The notes below the pieces were generated by a model. That model saw only the letters and a list, made by a program, of their open reading frames with translations. It had not been told where the DNA came from and made no database searches. 64,000 nt of DNA, taken from positions 1 through 64,000 of the forward strand of contig JAEUUV010000160.1 of the NCBI GenBank assembly GCA_016787285.1, in the 5' to 3' direction. Below, piece after piece: positions 50,142-58,184 of the stretch. This stretch comes from Saprospiraceae bacterium. GTDB lineage: Bacteria > Bacteroidota > Bacteroidia > Chitinophagales > Saprospiraceae. The position numbers were made by a program, and so were the translations under genes. Numbering within the stretch: the first letter of the stretch is position 1; each line of letters begins with the position of its first letter.

Positions 50142-53100
50142 TCACTCTTCTTTCACCCGCACCACATCCACACCCAACTCCCGCACCATCCGGTTCAGTG
50201 CAGGCAAAGCCCGTTCACGAATGTTTTTCCATTTCTCCAATTCGGCATTGATCAAACTGAACAACATGGCCTGCACCTCCAATGCCTGGCTTGTCGGTGC
50301 GAAGTCGCCCTGAGCAGCGATTTCCATCACATTCCCGAGTTTGTCGTTGAGCCGCACGGGGTAGTTCAGCGGATCCTGGCTGGATTTGTTCTTGGTTTGG
50401 TAAAGTGCTTCCTCCACAGCAGTCATGTCTTTTTCGATGGTTTTGATCTGCTCGCGCAATGGCTTCAGGCGTTCTTCCTCGGGCAGGCGGGAAGTGAGGC
50501 CCTTGAGTTGGGCGCGCAGGTCGCGGATGTGGCCGATGGCGGTGTGCATTTCCGTGAGTTTATCGGAGCAGGATTTGACGAAGGCAAACTGCTCAGCAAA
50601 ATCCTCCGGGCGGGCAGTGGCACGCGGATCAGGTAGTAGCACAAATGACTCTTCCGCACTTTGCCCGTTCACCGTGAGACGCGCACGGTAGTCGCTTGGC
50701 ACCGCCACCGGACCACTCAGGCGGGTGGACCAAAGGATCAGGCCGTCAAATTTTTTCGCTCCCGGGTAGCGCATATCCCACACGAAACGGTTGCCGCCGG
50801 ATTTCAGGTCAGACAGTTTGTCCTCCTTGGCCTGGCTGGAAAACTTCCGCACCAATGCGCCGGAAGCATCCAGAATTTCCAGCGTCACGGTGTCCTTCTC
50901 ATCTGGTTTGTTTTTCAGATAAAAATGCAGCATCACGCCGCCGGGGTGGTTGGTGCCGGCAGTTTTCGAGTTTTTCACCTGCCGGCCCTCCATGCGGTAC
51001 GACGGCATGGGCCGGTACAGGTGGAAATTTTTGCCCGAAATATCCTCCGAGGTTTGATGCAGCACCGTCAGATCGTCTATGATCCAAAGGCTGCGGCCCT
51101 GCGTGGCGGCAATGAGGTTGTCGTTTTTGAGGGTCAGGTCGGTGACGGGCACGATGGGCAGGTTCAGTTGGAATGGTTGCCAGTGCGCGCCGTCGTCGAA
51201 ACTGAGGTACATGCCCTGCTCGGTGCCGCAGTACAACAGGCCACGGCGTTTCGGGTCGGCGCGAAGCACGCGGGTGAAATGCTCCGGTGCGATGCCCTCG
51301 ATAATCTTGCGCCACGTTTTTCCATAGTCGGCAGTGTGAAACAGGTAGGGCCTGTAGTCGCCCGACTTGTACGAAGTGGCAGCAAGGTAAAGCCCGCCTT
51401 TTCGGAAAGGGTCGGGTTCTACGCAATTGACCATGCACCACTTCGGCATTTCGGCGGGGGTGACGTTGACCCAGTTGCCACCGCCGTCGCGGCTGATATG
51501 TACGAGGCCGTCGTCGCTGCCGGTCCAGAGCAGGCCAGGTTCGTAGGGTGATTCGCAGGCGGCGAAAATGGTGCAGTAGTACTCCACGCTGGTATTGTCC
51601 TGCGTGATCGGGCCACCCGATGATTTCTGGCGCTCCCGGTCGTTGGTGGTCAGGTCGGGGCTGATGGTTTTCCAGGTCTGGCCCTCGTCGGTGGTGAGGT
51701 GCAGCCGGTTGGAGGCGGCGTAGAGTTTTTTCGGGTCATTCGGGGAGAAAAACAGCGGGAAGTTCCATTGGAAACGGAAACGGGCGTCCTCGGCGCCGTG
51801 GCCCATGTTGTCTTCGGGCCACACGTTGATGGCGCGGGTGGTTTTGCGGCGGTGATCCACGCGGCTGAGGTAGCCGTGGTACTCGCCGCCGTACACGATT
51901 TCGCTATCGTTTGGATCTACGGCGATATGGCCCGATTCACCGCCGGCAGTAGGTTCCCAGTCGCGCTCACCGATGCTGCTGCCGTCGGTGCGGTGGCGGA
52001 TGCGTACAGTGCTGTTGTCTTGCTGAGCCACGTAAATGCGGTACGGAAAATCGTTGTCGGTAGTCACGCGGTAAAACTGGGCGGTGGGCTGGTTGTGGTA
52101 GGTGCTCCAGGTTTCGCCGCCGTCGAAAGTGATCTGGGCGCCGCCGTCGTCGCCGATAATCATTCGGTTTGGGTCTTCGGGCGCAATCCAGAGGTCGTGG
52201 TGGTCGCCGTGCGGCGCCGATTTCCCGGTAAATGTTTTTCCACCGTCTTTGGAGCTGTGGTAGGCGACATTCACCACATACACCTTGTCGGCGTCTTTGG
52301 TGTCGGCGTAAATGCGGGTGTAGTACCAGGCGCGCTGGCGGAGGTTGCGGTCGTCGTTCAGTTTGGTCCATTTTTTCCCGCCGTCGTCGGAGCGGAACAC
52401 GCCTCCGTTTTCGGCTTCGATGATGGCCCACACGCGTTGCGGATTGGCCGGCGACACGGTCACGCCGATGATCCCGAGGGTGTCTTTTTGTGGCAGTCCT
52501 TCGTTGCGGCTGATGTCCGTCCAGGTATCGCCGCCGTCGGTGCTTTTCCAGAGGCCGGAGCCTGCGCCACCGCTGCTGAGGCTGTACGGGGTGCGGCGGA
52601 TGCGCCAGGTGCTGGCGTACAGGATGCGCGGGTTGGTGGGGTCGAGGCAGAGGTCTATGGCGCCGGCATCTTCGTTGGCGAAGAGGATGCGCGACCAGGT
52701 TTTTCCGCCGTCGTCGGAGCGGTACACGCCGCGTTCGGGGGAGGGTTTGAACAAGTCGCCGAGCACGGCTGCGTACACGCGGTCAGGGTTGTTGGGATGC
52801 ACGCGGATACGGGGGATGTGGCGGCTGTTGGGCATTCCGGCAAAGGTCCAGGTTTGCCCCGCGTCGGTGCTTTTCCACACCCCGGAGCCGGCGCTGACGT
52901 TGCCGCGCACGGTTTTTTCGCCGCCGCCGGCGTATAGCACGTTGTGGTCGGAGGGAGCCATCTCAATGGCCCCAATGGAGCCGCCGAAGAATCCGTCGGA
53001 CAGGCAGGCCCAGGTGCGACCGCCGTCGGTGGTGCGCCATACGCCGCCACCCGTGCTGCCGAAATAAAACAGGTTTGGTTTGCCCGGTACGCCCGTTACC

Positions 53101-53261
53101 GCTGCAGAGCGTCCGCCGCGGAACGGCCCGATGCAACGCCATTCGAGGGCGTTGTACACGGATTCGTCTATCGCCGGCTTCGGCGCGGGAACGGGTTTTG
53201 TTTTTTGAGCAAAAAGGGTGGGGGAGATGAGCAGGGCAAAAATGAGGAGGAGGTAGCGCAT
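50142..53261 (-). CDS. Secreted sortilin/VPS10-like protein with Asp-box beta-propellers
   Basis: A 1039-residue protein with a signal peptide (MRYLLLIFALLISPTLFAQ). It carries at least ten Asp-box (BNR) motifs of the form S/T-x-D-x-G-x-T-W, for example TTDGGRTW, STDAGQTW, SDDGGKTW, STDGGDTW, TFDGGETW, TTDEGQTW and TADYGKTW. These predict two tandem or one ten-bladed propeller as in sortilin-type VPS10 proteins. A beta-sandwich (about 790-890) and an alpha-helical C-terminal region (about 900-1039) follow. Such proteins are often annotated as glycosyl hydrolases, but no sialidase active-site residues were recognised, so a binding role is equally likely. There is no T9SS tail. Confidence 0.88.
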   Translation of the reverse strand: MRYLLLIFALLISPTLFAQKTKPVPAPKPAIDESVYNALEWRCIGPFRGGRSAAVTGVPGKPNLFYFGSTGGGVWRTTDGGRTWACLSDGFFGGSIGAIEMAPSDHNVLYAGGGEKTVRGNVSAGSGVWKSTDAGQTWTFAGMPNSRHIPRIRVHPNNPDRVYAAVLGDLFKPSPERGVYRSDDGGKTWSRILFANEDAGAIDLCLDPTNPRILYASTWRIRRTPYSLSSGGAGSGLWKSTDGGDTWTDISRNEGLPQKDTLGIIGVTVSPANPQRVWAIIEAENGGVFRSDDGGKKWTKLNDDRNLRQRAWYYTRIYADTKDADKVYVVNVAYHSSKDGGKTFTGKSAPHGDHHDLWIAPEDPNRMIIGDDGGAQITFDGGETWSTYHNQPTAQFYRVTTDNDFPYRIYVAQQDNSTVRIRHRTDGSSIGERDWEPTAGGESGHIAVDPNDSEIVYGGEYHGYLSRVDHRRKTTRAINVWPEDNMGHGAEDARFRFQWNFPLFFSPNDPKKLYAASNRLHLTTDEGQTWKTISPDLTTNDRERQKSSGGPITQDNTSVEYYCTIFAACESPYEPGLLWTGSDDGLVHISRDGGGNWVNVTPAEMPKWCMVNCVEPDPFRKGGLYLAATSYKSGDYRPYLFHTADYGKTWRKIIEGIAPEHFTRVLRADPKRRGLLYCGTEQGMYLSFDDGAHWQPFQLNLPIVPVTDLTLKNDNLIAATQGRSLWIIDDLTVLHQTSEDISGKNFHLYRPMPSYRMEGRQVKNSKTAGTNHPGGVMLHFYLKNKPDEKDTVTLEILDASGALVRKFSSQAKEDKLSDLKSGGNRFVWDMRYPGAKKFDGLILWSTRLSGPVAVPSDYRARLTVNGQSAEESFVLLPDPRATARPEDFAEQFAFVKSCSDKLTEMHTAIGHIRDLRAQLKGLTSRLPEEERLKPLREQIKTIEKDMTAVEEALYQTKNKSSQDPLNYPVRLNDKLGNVMEIAAQGDFAPTSQALEVQAMLFSLINAELEKWKNIRERALPALNRMVRELGVDVVRVKEE

Positions 53262-53459
53262 GAACAGAAATAAGTTACTGGAAATTGGGGAGGCAATGTT
53301 ACGGAAGGTTTGGGGAACGCGTAAACGGATGCGCCGCTAACGCGGCTAAAGCAATGGGCGTAGCCCCGATGCCGTATTTTTAGTACCGTCGCACATATTC
53401 AATTTCAAAAAATCTGTTCCCCTCTACTGCGTTGAGGCAGTAGGGTAGGGCCTGTCGGG

Positions 53460-53467
53460 TATTTTTG
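53460..53467 (+). promoter_or_regulatory. -7 element for the Rpn-family gene (TATTTTTG)
   Basis: An exact TAnnTTTG match 26 bp before the ATG at 53494. The 232-bp spacer 53262-53493 otherwise shows only short hairpin words (GCCGCTAACGCGGC near 53333). Confidence 0.55.
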
Positions 53468-53493
53468 TCGTTGCCACTCAATCCGGCTTGTAC

Positions 53494-54441
53494 ATGAAAA
53501 TACCTTTCGACATTTCCCTCGATCGCCCGCACGATGCCTACTTCGAGCAGGTTTTCAAGGTGCTACCCGTAGCGCTTGAGTTGGTACGGGCCTTTTTGCC
53601 TCCCAAGCAACTGGCGGCATTAAACCTGCAAACCCTGCAACTGTCGTCGGAGCGCTACCTGAGCGACGAGCTCCGGGAGTTCTACTCTGATCTGGTGTAC
53701 ACTTGCGAAACTGTTCAGGCCGAACCGGTGCGCATCTGCCTGCTGCTGGAGCACAAAAGCGGAGCAACCGGGCGCCGCGTGTACGTGCAATTAGCCAATT
53801 ACCTGAGCGGGGTGCAGGAAGAAGACATTCGCCAGAAACGCCCGTTTTTTACGCTGACGATACCCATCCTGTTCTATCATGGCAAAGTTCCATGGAATCC
53901 CGGCCCCTTGCGCGAACAGTACGGGCCGGTACCGGTCAGCCTTGCCGGGTACATTCCCCACTTCGACATACTTCAGGTGGATGTGCAGGCTATGTCCGAC
54001 GAAGAAATCCGATCCATGCGGGATGTAGTTTTGCTTCGCAATATCCTTTTGGTGTTTAAGCATGCCCGGGAGGATGAATATGTCCGCCGACATTTTCACG
54101 AGATGCTTATTTTTGTCCGCGAAAACCTGCCGGAGGACATCTGGCTGGGCTTGTTTCAGGCCACCTTTTTGTACCTTCAAATCGTTACTTCACTCAACAA
54201 ACACGACATCATGGAACTGGTAGAGACCTTGCCGCCGCAGGAAGAGCGCCGCGCCAAATCGGCATACGAGCAATTTATAGAAGAGGGTATCGAGAAAGGT
54301 ATCGAGAAAGGTATCGAGAAGGTGCTCCTGGCTTTTTTGAAAAAGAACCCGAATTGGAATGACCGGCAGATAGCGGAATACTTCGACCTCTCGGTCAGTA
54401 TGGTAAAAAAGGTGCGTCTGCACTTGCCGGGTAAGGAATAA
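53494..54441 (+). CDS. Rpn-family (PD-(D/E)XK) nuclease, putative transposase-31/YhgA-like
   Basis: A 315-residue protein of the recombination-promoting nuclease family. The N-terminal block PHDAYFEQVFK and the catalytic set Asp66 (YSDLVY), Glu86 and Lys88 (LLLEHKS), with Gln99 (YVQLANYL), are as expected for PD-(D/E)XK nucleases. The helical C-terminus contains GIEKGIEKGIEK (about residues 265-276), encoded by three 12-bp tandem repeats, then a short helix-turn-helix-like tail (NDRQIAEYFDLSVSMVKKV). Rpn proteins of E. coli have DNase activity, and their C-terminal parts have been reported to be translated separately as antitoxins. An in-frame ATG at 54211 would give a 76-residue product of that kind. 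Confidence 0.88.
   Translation: MKIPFDISLDRPHDAYFEQVFKVLPVALELVRAFLPPKQLAALNLQTLQLSSERYLSDELREFYSDLVYTCETVQAEPVRICLLLEHKSGATGRRVYVQLANYLSGVQEEDIRQKRPFFTLTIPILFYHGKVPWNPGPLREQYGPVPVSLAGYIPHFDILQVDVQAMSDEEIRSMRDVVLLRNILLVFKHAREDEYVRRHFHEMLIFVRENLPEDIWLGLFQATFLYLQIVTSLNKHDIMELVETLPPQEERRAKSAYEQFIEEGIEKGIEKGIEKVLLAFLKKNPNWNDRQIAEYFDLSVSMVKKVRLHLPGKE
54286..54321 (+). repeat. Three 12-bp tandem repeats inside the Rpn gene
   Basis: The unit GGTATCGAGAAA encodes GIEK and occurs at 54286, 54298 and 54310 (the last ends AAG). Copy changes would keep the reading frame and alter helix length. Confidence 0.9.
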
Positions 54442-54453
54442 ATCGCATGCCCT

Positions 54454-55290
54454 TCACTTGCATCCTGCGGGTTGCTCCTGCGTCAGGTACAGGTCAATTT
54501 GCTCGCCTACGCGCATGGTACCCTCGGGGTCGAACTGCGGCGTCTGGCGCCAGACATAGGCGGTGAGTTGGTCCACTACCGTACCGTCGTGGATGACGGC
54601 GCCTACGCTTAGGTTGCTGCTGCTGAGGAGGAAGCGGGCGGCATCGTAAGTCTGGCACACGCAATCGGGAATTTCGACGGTGAGCGCCACCTGCTCGGAG
54701 ACGATGAAATCTATGGTGGCGCCCATTGCCACACGGTAGCCGTTGCGGATTTCCTCAGTGATCGTGTCGCCCTGAAAAAGCACGGCGACGATGGTGTTCG
54801 GCGAAAGTTTAGGATCGGCGATACGAGCCAGAACACGGGGTTTGAGGCCCAGGCGGACGCACTTGCGACTGTACAGGTCGTAGTCGTCGCTGCCCACGAG
54901 GTCGGGCATTTTGATGATGTCCGGGTTGTTTTTGGCTACGGTGAAATACAGCGTCCGGCCCTCTTTGACCCGGCTTCCGGGGACGGGGTTTTGTGCCAGC
55001 ACCTGCCCGGGTGGTTTGCCGGGCACATAAATCGAGTCGTTGACCACCACGTCGAAATCGCTGGACATGGCCATAGCGCTTGCGGCCCGGTAGCCCATGC
55101 CGACGAAGTTGGGTACCTCCTGGCTTTCGCCGTGGTTGGTGTAGCATTTCAGCCACCAGAACGTGAGCAGAAGCAGGCCGCTGAAAAAACCGATCAGGCC
55201 CAAACAGTTTCGGACGACGAACGGCGCGGTGAGAAAACTGTATACCTCGAAGCCGGCTTGCCGAATCGCCAACCATATTTTATTAAACAT
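54454..55290 (-). CDS. Membrane-anchored PASTA-domain protein
   Basis: A 278-residue protein starting at the ATG at 55290 (MFNKIWLAIRQAGFEV), which is 51 bp downstream of a minus-strand -7 element. One membrane helix (about 28-46, CLGLIGFFSGLLLLTFWWL) is followed by three PASTA-type repeats: VPNFVGMGYRAASAM, MPDLVGSDDYDLYSRKCVRLGL and IPDCVCQTYDAARFLLSSSNL. PASTA domains bind muropeptides or uncrosslinked wall in other proteins, but usually hang on a kinase or PBP; none is attached here. Such stand-alone PASTA proteins occur across Bacteroidota. It is divergent from the E1 gene. Confidence 0.85.
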   Translation of the reverse strand: MFNKIWLAIRQAGFEVYSFLTAPFVVRNCLGLIGFFSGLLLLTFWWLKCYTNHGESQEVPNFVGMGYRAASAMAMSSDFDVVVNDSIYVPGKPPGQVLAQNPVPGSRVKEGRTLYFTVAKNNPDIIKMPDLVGSDDYDLYSRKCVRLGLKPRVLARIADPKLSPNTIVAVLFQGDTITEEIRNGYRVAMGATIDFIVSEQVALTVEIPDCVCQTYDAARFLLSSSNLSVGAVIHDGTVVDQLTAYVWRQTPQFDPEGTMRVGEQIDLYLTQEQPAGCK

Positions 55291-55341
55291 GTTTCGTAGC
55301 AACGTATCCCGGAGCAACGGTTTGTTTCGCTGCTCTGCGGA

Positions 55342-55349
55342 CAAAGGTA
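55342..55349 (-). promoter_or_regulatory. -7 element for the PASTA protein gene (TACCTTTG on minus strand)
   Basis: CAAAGGTA on the plus strand is an exact consensus match on the minus strand, 51 bp before the ATG at 55290. The divergent E1 promoter lies 58 bp away. Confidence 0.65.
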
Positions 55350-55406
55350 TTTTGAAGATTTTAAACGGAACAGCACTACTTTTAGGATTTACCCACACGG
55401 CCCGCC

Positions 55407-55414
55407 TACCTTTG
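55407..55414 (+). promoter_or_regulatory. -7 element for the E1 gene (TACCTTTG)
   Basis: An exact consensus match 15 bp before the ATG at 55430, predicting a leader of only about ten bases. Confidence 0.65.
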
Positions 55415-55429
55415 CGCCCGACCAAAACA

Positions 55430-57562
55430 ATGACGACCTTGAGCACAAAAACGACGCTACGGCCCGCCAAATCCGGCAACGGCATTCGTACACATACGAC
55501 GGCGCCCATTCCGGCTGCCATTCTGGAACGCGCGTTCCGCCTCATGGCTACAGCCAAATCCATGACGGATATTTATGAGGCAAACTTCAAGTTTGTCTCC
55601 AAATACGTACACGCCACCTCGCGCGGCCATGAGGCGGTTCAGTTGGCAGTGGCCATGCAGTTGTTGCCGCAGGATTACATTTTCCCGTACTACCGCGACG
55701 ACAGTATCCTGCTCGGAATCGGTATGCGCCCGTACGACTGCATGCTGCAACTGATGGCCAAACGTGACGATCCCTTTTCCGGCGGGCGCTCGTACTACTG
55801 CCACCCCAGCCTGCGCGATGCCGATAAACCCAAAATCCCGCACCAAAGCAGCGCCACCGGCATGCAGGCTATTCCCGCCACCGGTGCAGCCATGGGCTTC
55901 TGGTACCAGGAAAAACTCAAAACTCAAAACTCAAAACTCAAAACTGAGCATCCGGTTGTTGTTTGTTCGCTGGGTGATGCTTCCGTTACGGAAGGCGAGG
56001 TAAGCGAGGCGTTTCAGATGGCTGTTCTGAAAAAATTGCCCATCTTGTATCTGGTGCAGGACAACGGCTGGGATATTTCCGCCAATGCCAACGAAACCCG
56101 TGTGGCCAATGCCGCCGAGTATGCCAAGGGCTTCCCCGGGCTGGAGGCAGTGAGCATCGAAGGCAACGATTTTGCGCAGTGCTGGAATACTGTGCAGACT
56201 ATCCTCGAAAAAATCCGCACCGAGCGGCGCCCGTTTCTGTTGCACGCCCGTGTGCCGCTGCTCAACCACCATACCTCGGGTGTGCGCAAGGAATGGTACC
56301 GCGACGACCTTTCCGAGCACGAACAGCGCGATCCGTACCCGATTTTGCGCAAAACCCTGCTCGAAAACGGTTTTTCTGAAAAACAACTCCGGCAGTTTGA
56401 ACAAGAGGCTGCCGACCTTGTAGCCGCTGATTTTGAAAAAAGCAAAAATGCCGAAGACCCGCGCCCGGAAGATTTGTACACCCACGATTTCGCACCGACG
56501 CCGGTCGTGCAAGAGCGCGGCGAACGCAGTCCGGCAGGCCGAGAGCCTAAAGTAATGGTGGACTGCGCCCTGTTTGCCGTGGAAGAACTCATGCGCGCGC
56601 ATCCCGAGTGCCTGCTCTATGGGCAGGACGTAGGGCGCCGGCTTGGCGGGGTGTTCCGGGAGGCGGCCACACTGGCGGAAAAATTCGGCGACCACCGCGT
56701 ATTCAATACTCCCATTCAGGAGGCATTTATCATCGGCAGTACGGTGGGCATGAGTGCCGTGGGCCTGAAGCCTGTCGTGGAAGTGCAGTTTGCCGACTAC
56801 ATCTGGCCGGCGCTGAACCAGTTGTTCACCGAGGTGAGCCGTTCCTGCTACCTCACCAACGGCAAGTGGCCGGTGAGTTGCATCCTGCGCGTACCGATCG
56901 GCGCGTACGGCAGTGGCGGGCCGTATCACAGCAGCAGTGTGGAGAGCGTAGTGGCCAATATCCGCGGTATAAAAATCGCTTACCCGAGCAACGGCGCCGA
57001 TCTCAAAGGACTGATGAAAGCCGCTTACCACGACCCTAATCCGGTCGTAATTTTTGAGCACAAAGGCCTTTACTGGAGCAAGGTGCGCGGCACCGAAGCC
57101 GCCCGCACCGTAGAACCTTCCGAAGATTATATCATTCCGTTCGGCAAAGCCCGCGTTGCGCTGGAGGCAGATGCTGCTTCCCTGAAAAAAGGCGAAACAC
57201 TCGGCATCGTCACCTACGGCATGGGGGTACACTGGTCGCTGAATGCCGCACAGCAGCACCCGGGCAGGGTAGAAGTGCTTGATTTGCGTACCCTTTACCC
57301 GTTGGACGAACAAGCCATGTTCGACCTGGCCCGACGCCATGGAAAGGTACTGGTGGTGACGGAGGAACAGGTGCACAGTTCCTTTGCACAGAGCCTTGCA
57401 GCGCGTATTTCCGAATACTGTTTCGAGTGGCTCGACGCGCCGGTGCGCACCCTCGGAGCCGCGAACATGCCGGCAGTGCCGCTCAACTCGGTACTGGAGC
57501 AGGAGATGATCCCGAGTATTGAAAAGGTGGGAGCGGCTATTGCCGGCCTGCTTTCTTACTGA
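55430..57562 (+). CDS. 2-oxoacid dehydrogenase E1 component, fused alpha and beta subunits
   Basis: A 710-residue thiamine-diphosphate enzyme; the ATG at 55430 lies just after the promoter. Residues about 30-330 match the E1 alpha subunit: YRDDSILLGIGM, then the ThDP motif G182-D-A...N212 (LGDASVTEGEVSEAF to LVQDN). Residues about 375-710 match E1 beta (LYGQDVGRRLGGVFREA, FNTPIQEAFIIGSTVGM, VEVQFADYIWPALNQL, PIGAYGSGGPYHSSS). Fused E1 of this type in Bacteroidota act on branched-chain or similar 2-oxoacids; the substrate is not decided here. E2 and E3 are not in the window. Five CTCAAAA heptamers encode an extra loop (KLKTQNSKLKT, residues 162-172) just before the ThDP motif. Confidence 0.92.
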   Translation: MTTLSTKTTLRPAKSGNGIRTHTTAPIPAAILERAFRLMATAKSMTDIYEANFKFVSKYVHATSRGHEAVQLAVAMQLLPQDYIFPYYRDDSILLGIGMRPYDCMLQLMAKRDDPFSGGRSYYCHPSLRDADKPKIPHQSSATGMQAIPATGAAMGFWYQEKLKTQNSKLKTEHPVVVCSLGDASVTEGEVSEAFQMAVLKKLPILYLVQDNGWDISANANETRVANAAEYAKGFPGLEAVSIEGNDFAQCWNTVQTILEKIRTERRPFLLHARVPLLNHHTSGVRKEWYRDDLSEHEQRDPYPILRKTLLENGFSEKQLRQFEQEAADLVAADFEKSKNAEDPRPEDLYTHDFAPTPVVQERGERSPAGREPKVMVDCALFAVEELMRAHPECLLYGQDVGRRLGGVFREAATLAEKFGDHRVFNTPIQEAFIIGSTVGMSAVGLKPVVEVQFADYIWPALNQLFTEVSRSCYLTNGKWPVSCILRVPIGAYGSGGPYHSSSVESVVANIRGIKIAYPSNGADLKGLMKAAYHDPNPVVIFEHKGLYWSKVRGTEAARTVEPSEDYIIPFGKARVALEADAASLKKGETLGIVTYGMGVHWSLNAAQQHPGRVEVLDLRTLYPLDEQAMFDLARRHGKVLVVTEEQVHSSFAQSLAARISEYCFEWLDAPVRTLGAANMPAVPLNSVLEQEMIPSIEKVGAAIAGLLSY
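55912..55946 (+). repeat. Five heptamers (AAAACTC) inside the E1 coding sequence
   Basis: Units at 55912, 55919, 55926, 55933 and 55940 (the last ends CTG) are the same sequence as the intergenic heptamers. They are read as KLKTQNSKLKT. Seven is not a multiple of three, so loss or gain of one or two units would shift the frame, while three units would not. Confidence 0.9.
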
Positions 57563-57575
57563 CAAGGCAAGGTTT

Positions 57576-58112
57576 TTATTCAAGTTCCACTACCCGTACC
57601 CCCAGAAGTCCCTTCCGCACGGGCAGTTCGATTACCTCGCCGGGTTTGGTCAGCGGAAAATATTCCTGTTTTTTGTACTGAAAACGGTACACACGCTCGC
57701 CCTCCTGCACGGTCAGCCGATACCCGGAGGGTTTGATTTTTTCGCCCTTGAGCAGGCCGTAACCCGAAGAGAGGTAGGGCATTTCGGACACGAAAACGAA
57801 CTTTCGGTACTCCCGCACGCTGCCCGCACGGTTGAGTAGTCCGGCAAACAAAGGCATGAAAAGCACCGTGAAAACGGCAATCGTAAATGTTTCCGGCAGG
57901 TGGTTTTCCCAGGGCGTGAGGCGTTTGCGCAGGACATACAACACCGAAGCGGCCACCGTGGCGCCGGCAAGCATGGCGCCCAACACGAACCGTCCGGCGC
58001 CGATGGTGTTGGTGAAAACTTTGAATTCGCGGGTGTACAACCACACGAGGACAAAAAACAGCAGGACGGCGGCGAGGGCAAGCAGGCGGATGGAGAGGCG
58101 GAGTGGTTGCAT
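57576..58112 (-). CDS. Small membrane protein of unknown function
   Basis: A 178-residue protein with three hydrophobic helices (about 7-26, 41-60 and 76-95) and a C-terminal soluble beta-rich domain of about 75 residues (YGLLKGEKIKPSGYRLTVQEGERVYRFQYKKQEYFPL to GVRVVELE). No family was recognised. It starts 12 bp after the terminator of the atp operon on the same strand, so it is either read through from atpG or uses a promoter overlapping the terminator. It ends 13 bp from the convergent E1 stop. Confidence 0.65.
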   Translation of the reverse strand: MQPLRLSIRLLALAAVLLFFVLVWLYTREFKVFTNTIGAGRFVLGAMLAGATVAASVLYVLRKRLTPWENHLPETFTIAVFTVLFMPLFAGLLNRAGSVREYRKFVFVSEMPYLSSGYGLLKGEKIKPSGYRLTVQEGERVYRFQYKKQEYFPLTKPGEVIELPVRKGLLGVRVVELE

Positions 58113-58123
58113 GGCGAAGCGTT

Positions 58124-58161
58124 AAAAAAACGGCCCGGTACGCTTAACGCAGACCGGGCCG
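58124..58161 (-). terminator. Rho-independent terminator of the atp operon
   Basis: On the minus strand CGGCCCGGT (58161-58153) pairs with ACCGGGCCG (58139-58131) and is followed by seven T (58130-58124). It lies about 25 bp after the atpG stop. A T-rich stretch also precedes the stem on that strand. Confidence 0.85.
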
Positions 58162-58184
58162 AAAAAAAATAAAAAAAAATAATC

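Noticed and set aside
51699..52937. A 412-codon plus-strand open frame inside the sortilin-like gene
   Set aside because: Its Val/Gly/Ala-rich text is the complement of Asp-box repeats (TTDGGKTW-type codons) and carries no signal or start context.
53494..54441. A transposon carrying the Rpn-type transposase-31 gene
   Set aside because: No inverted ends or target duplication were seen around the gene, and Rpn proteins act as nucleases without being part of an insertion sequence.
55931..57583. A 550-codon minus-strand open frame opposite the E1 gene
   Set aside because: E1 alpha and beta motifs are clear on the plus strand; the antisense frame has no family resemblance.
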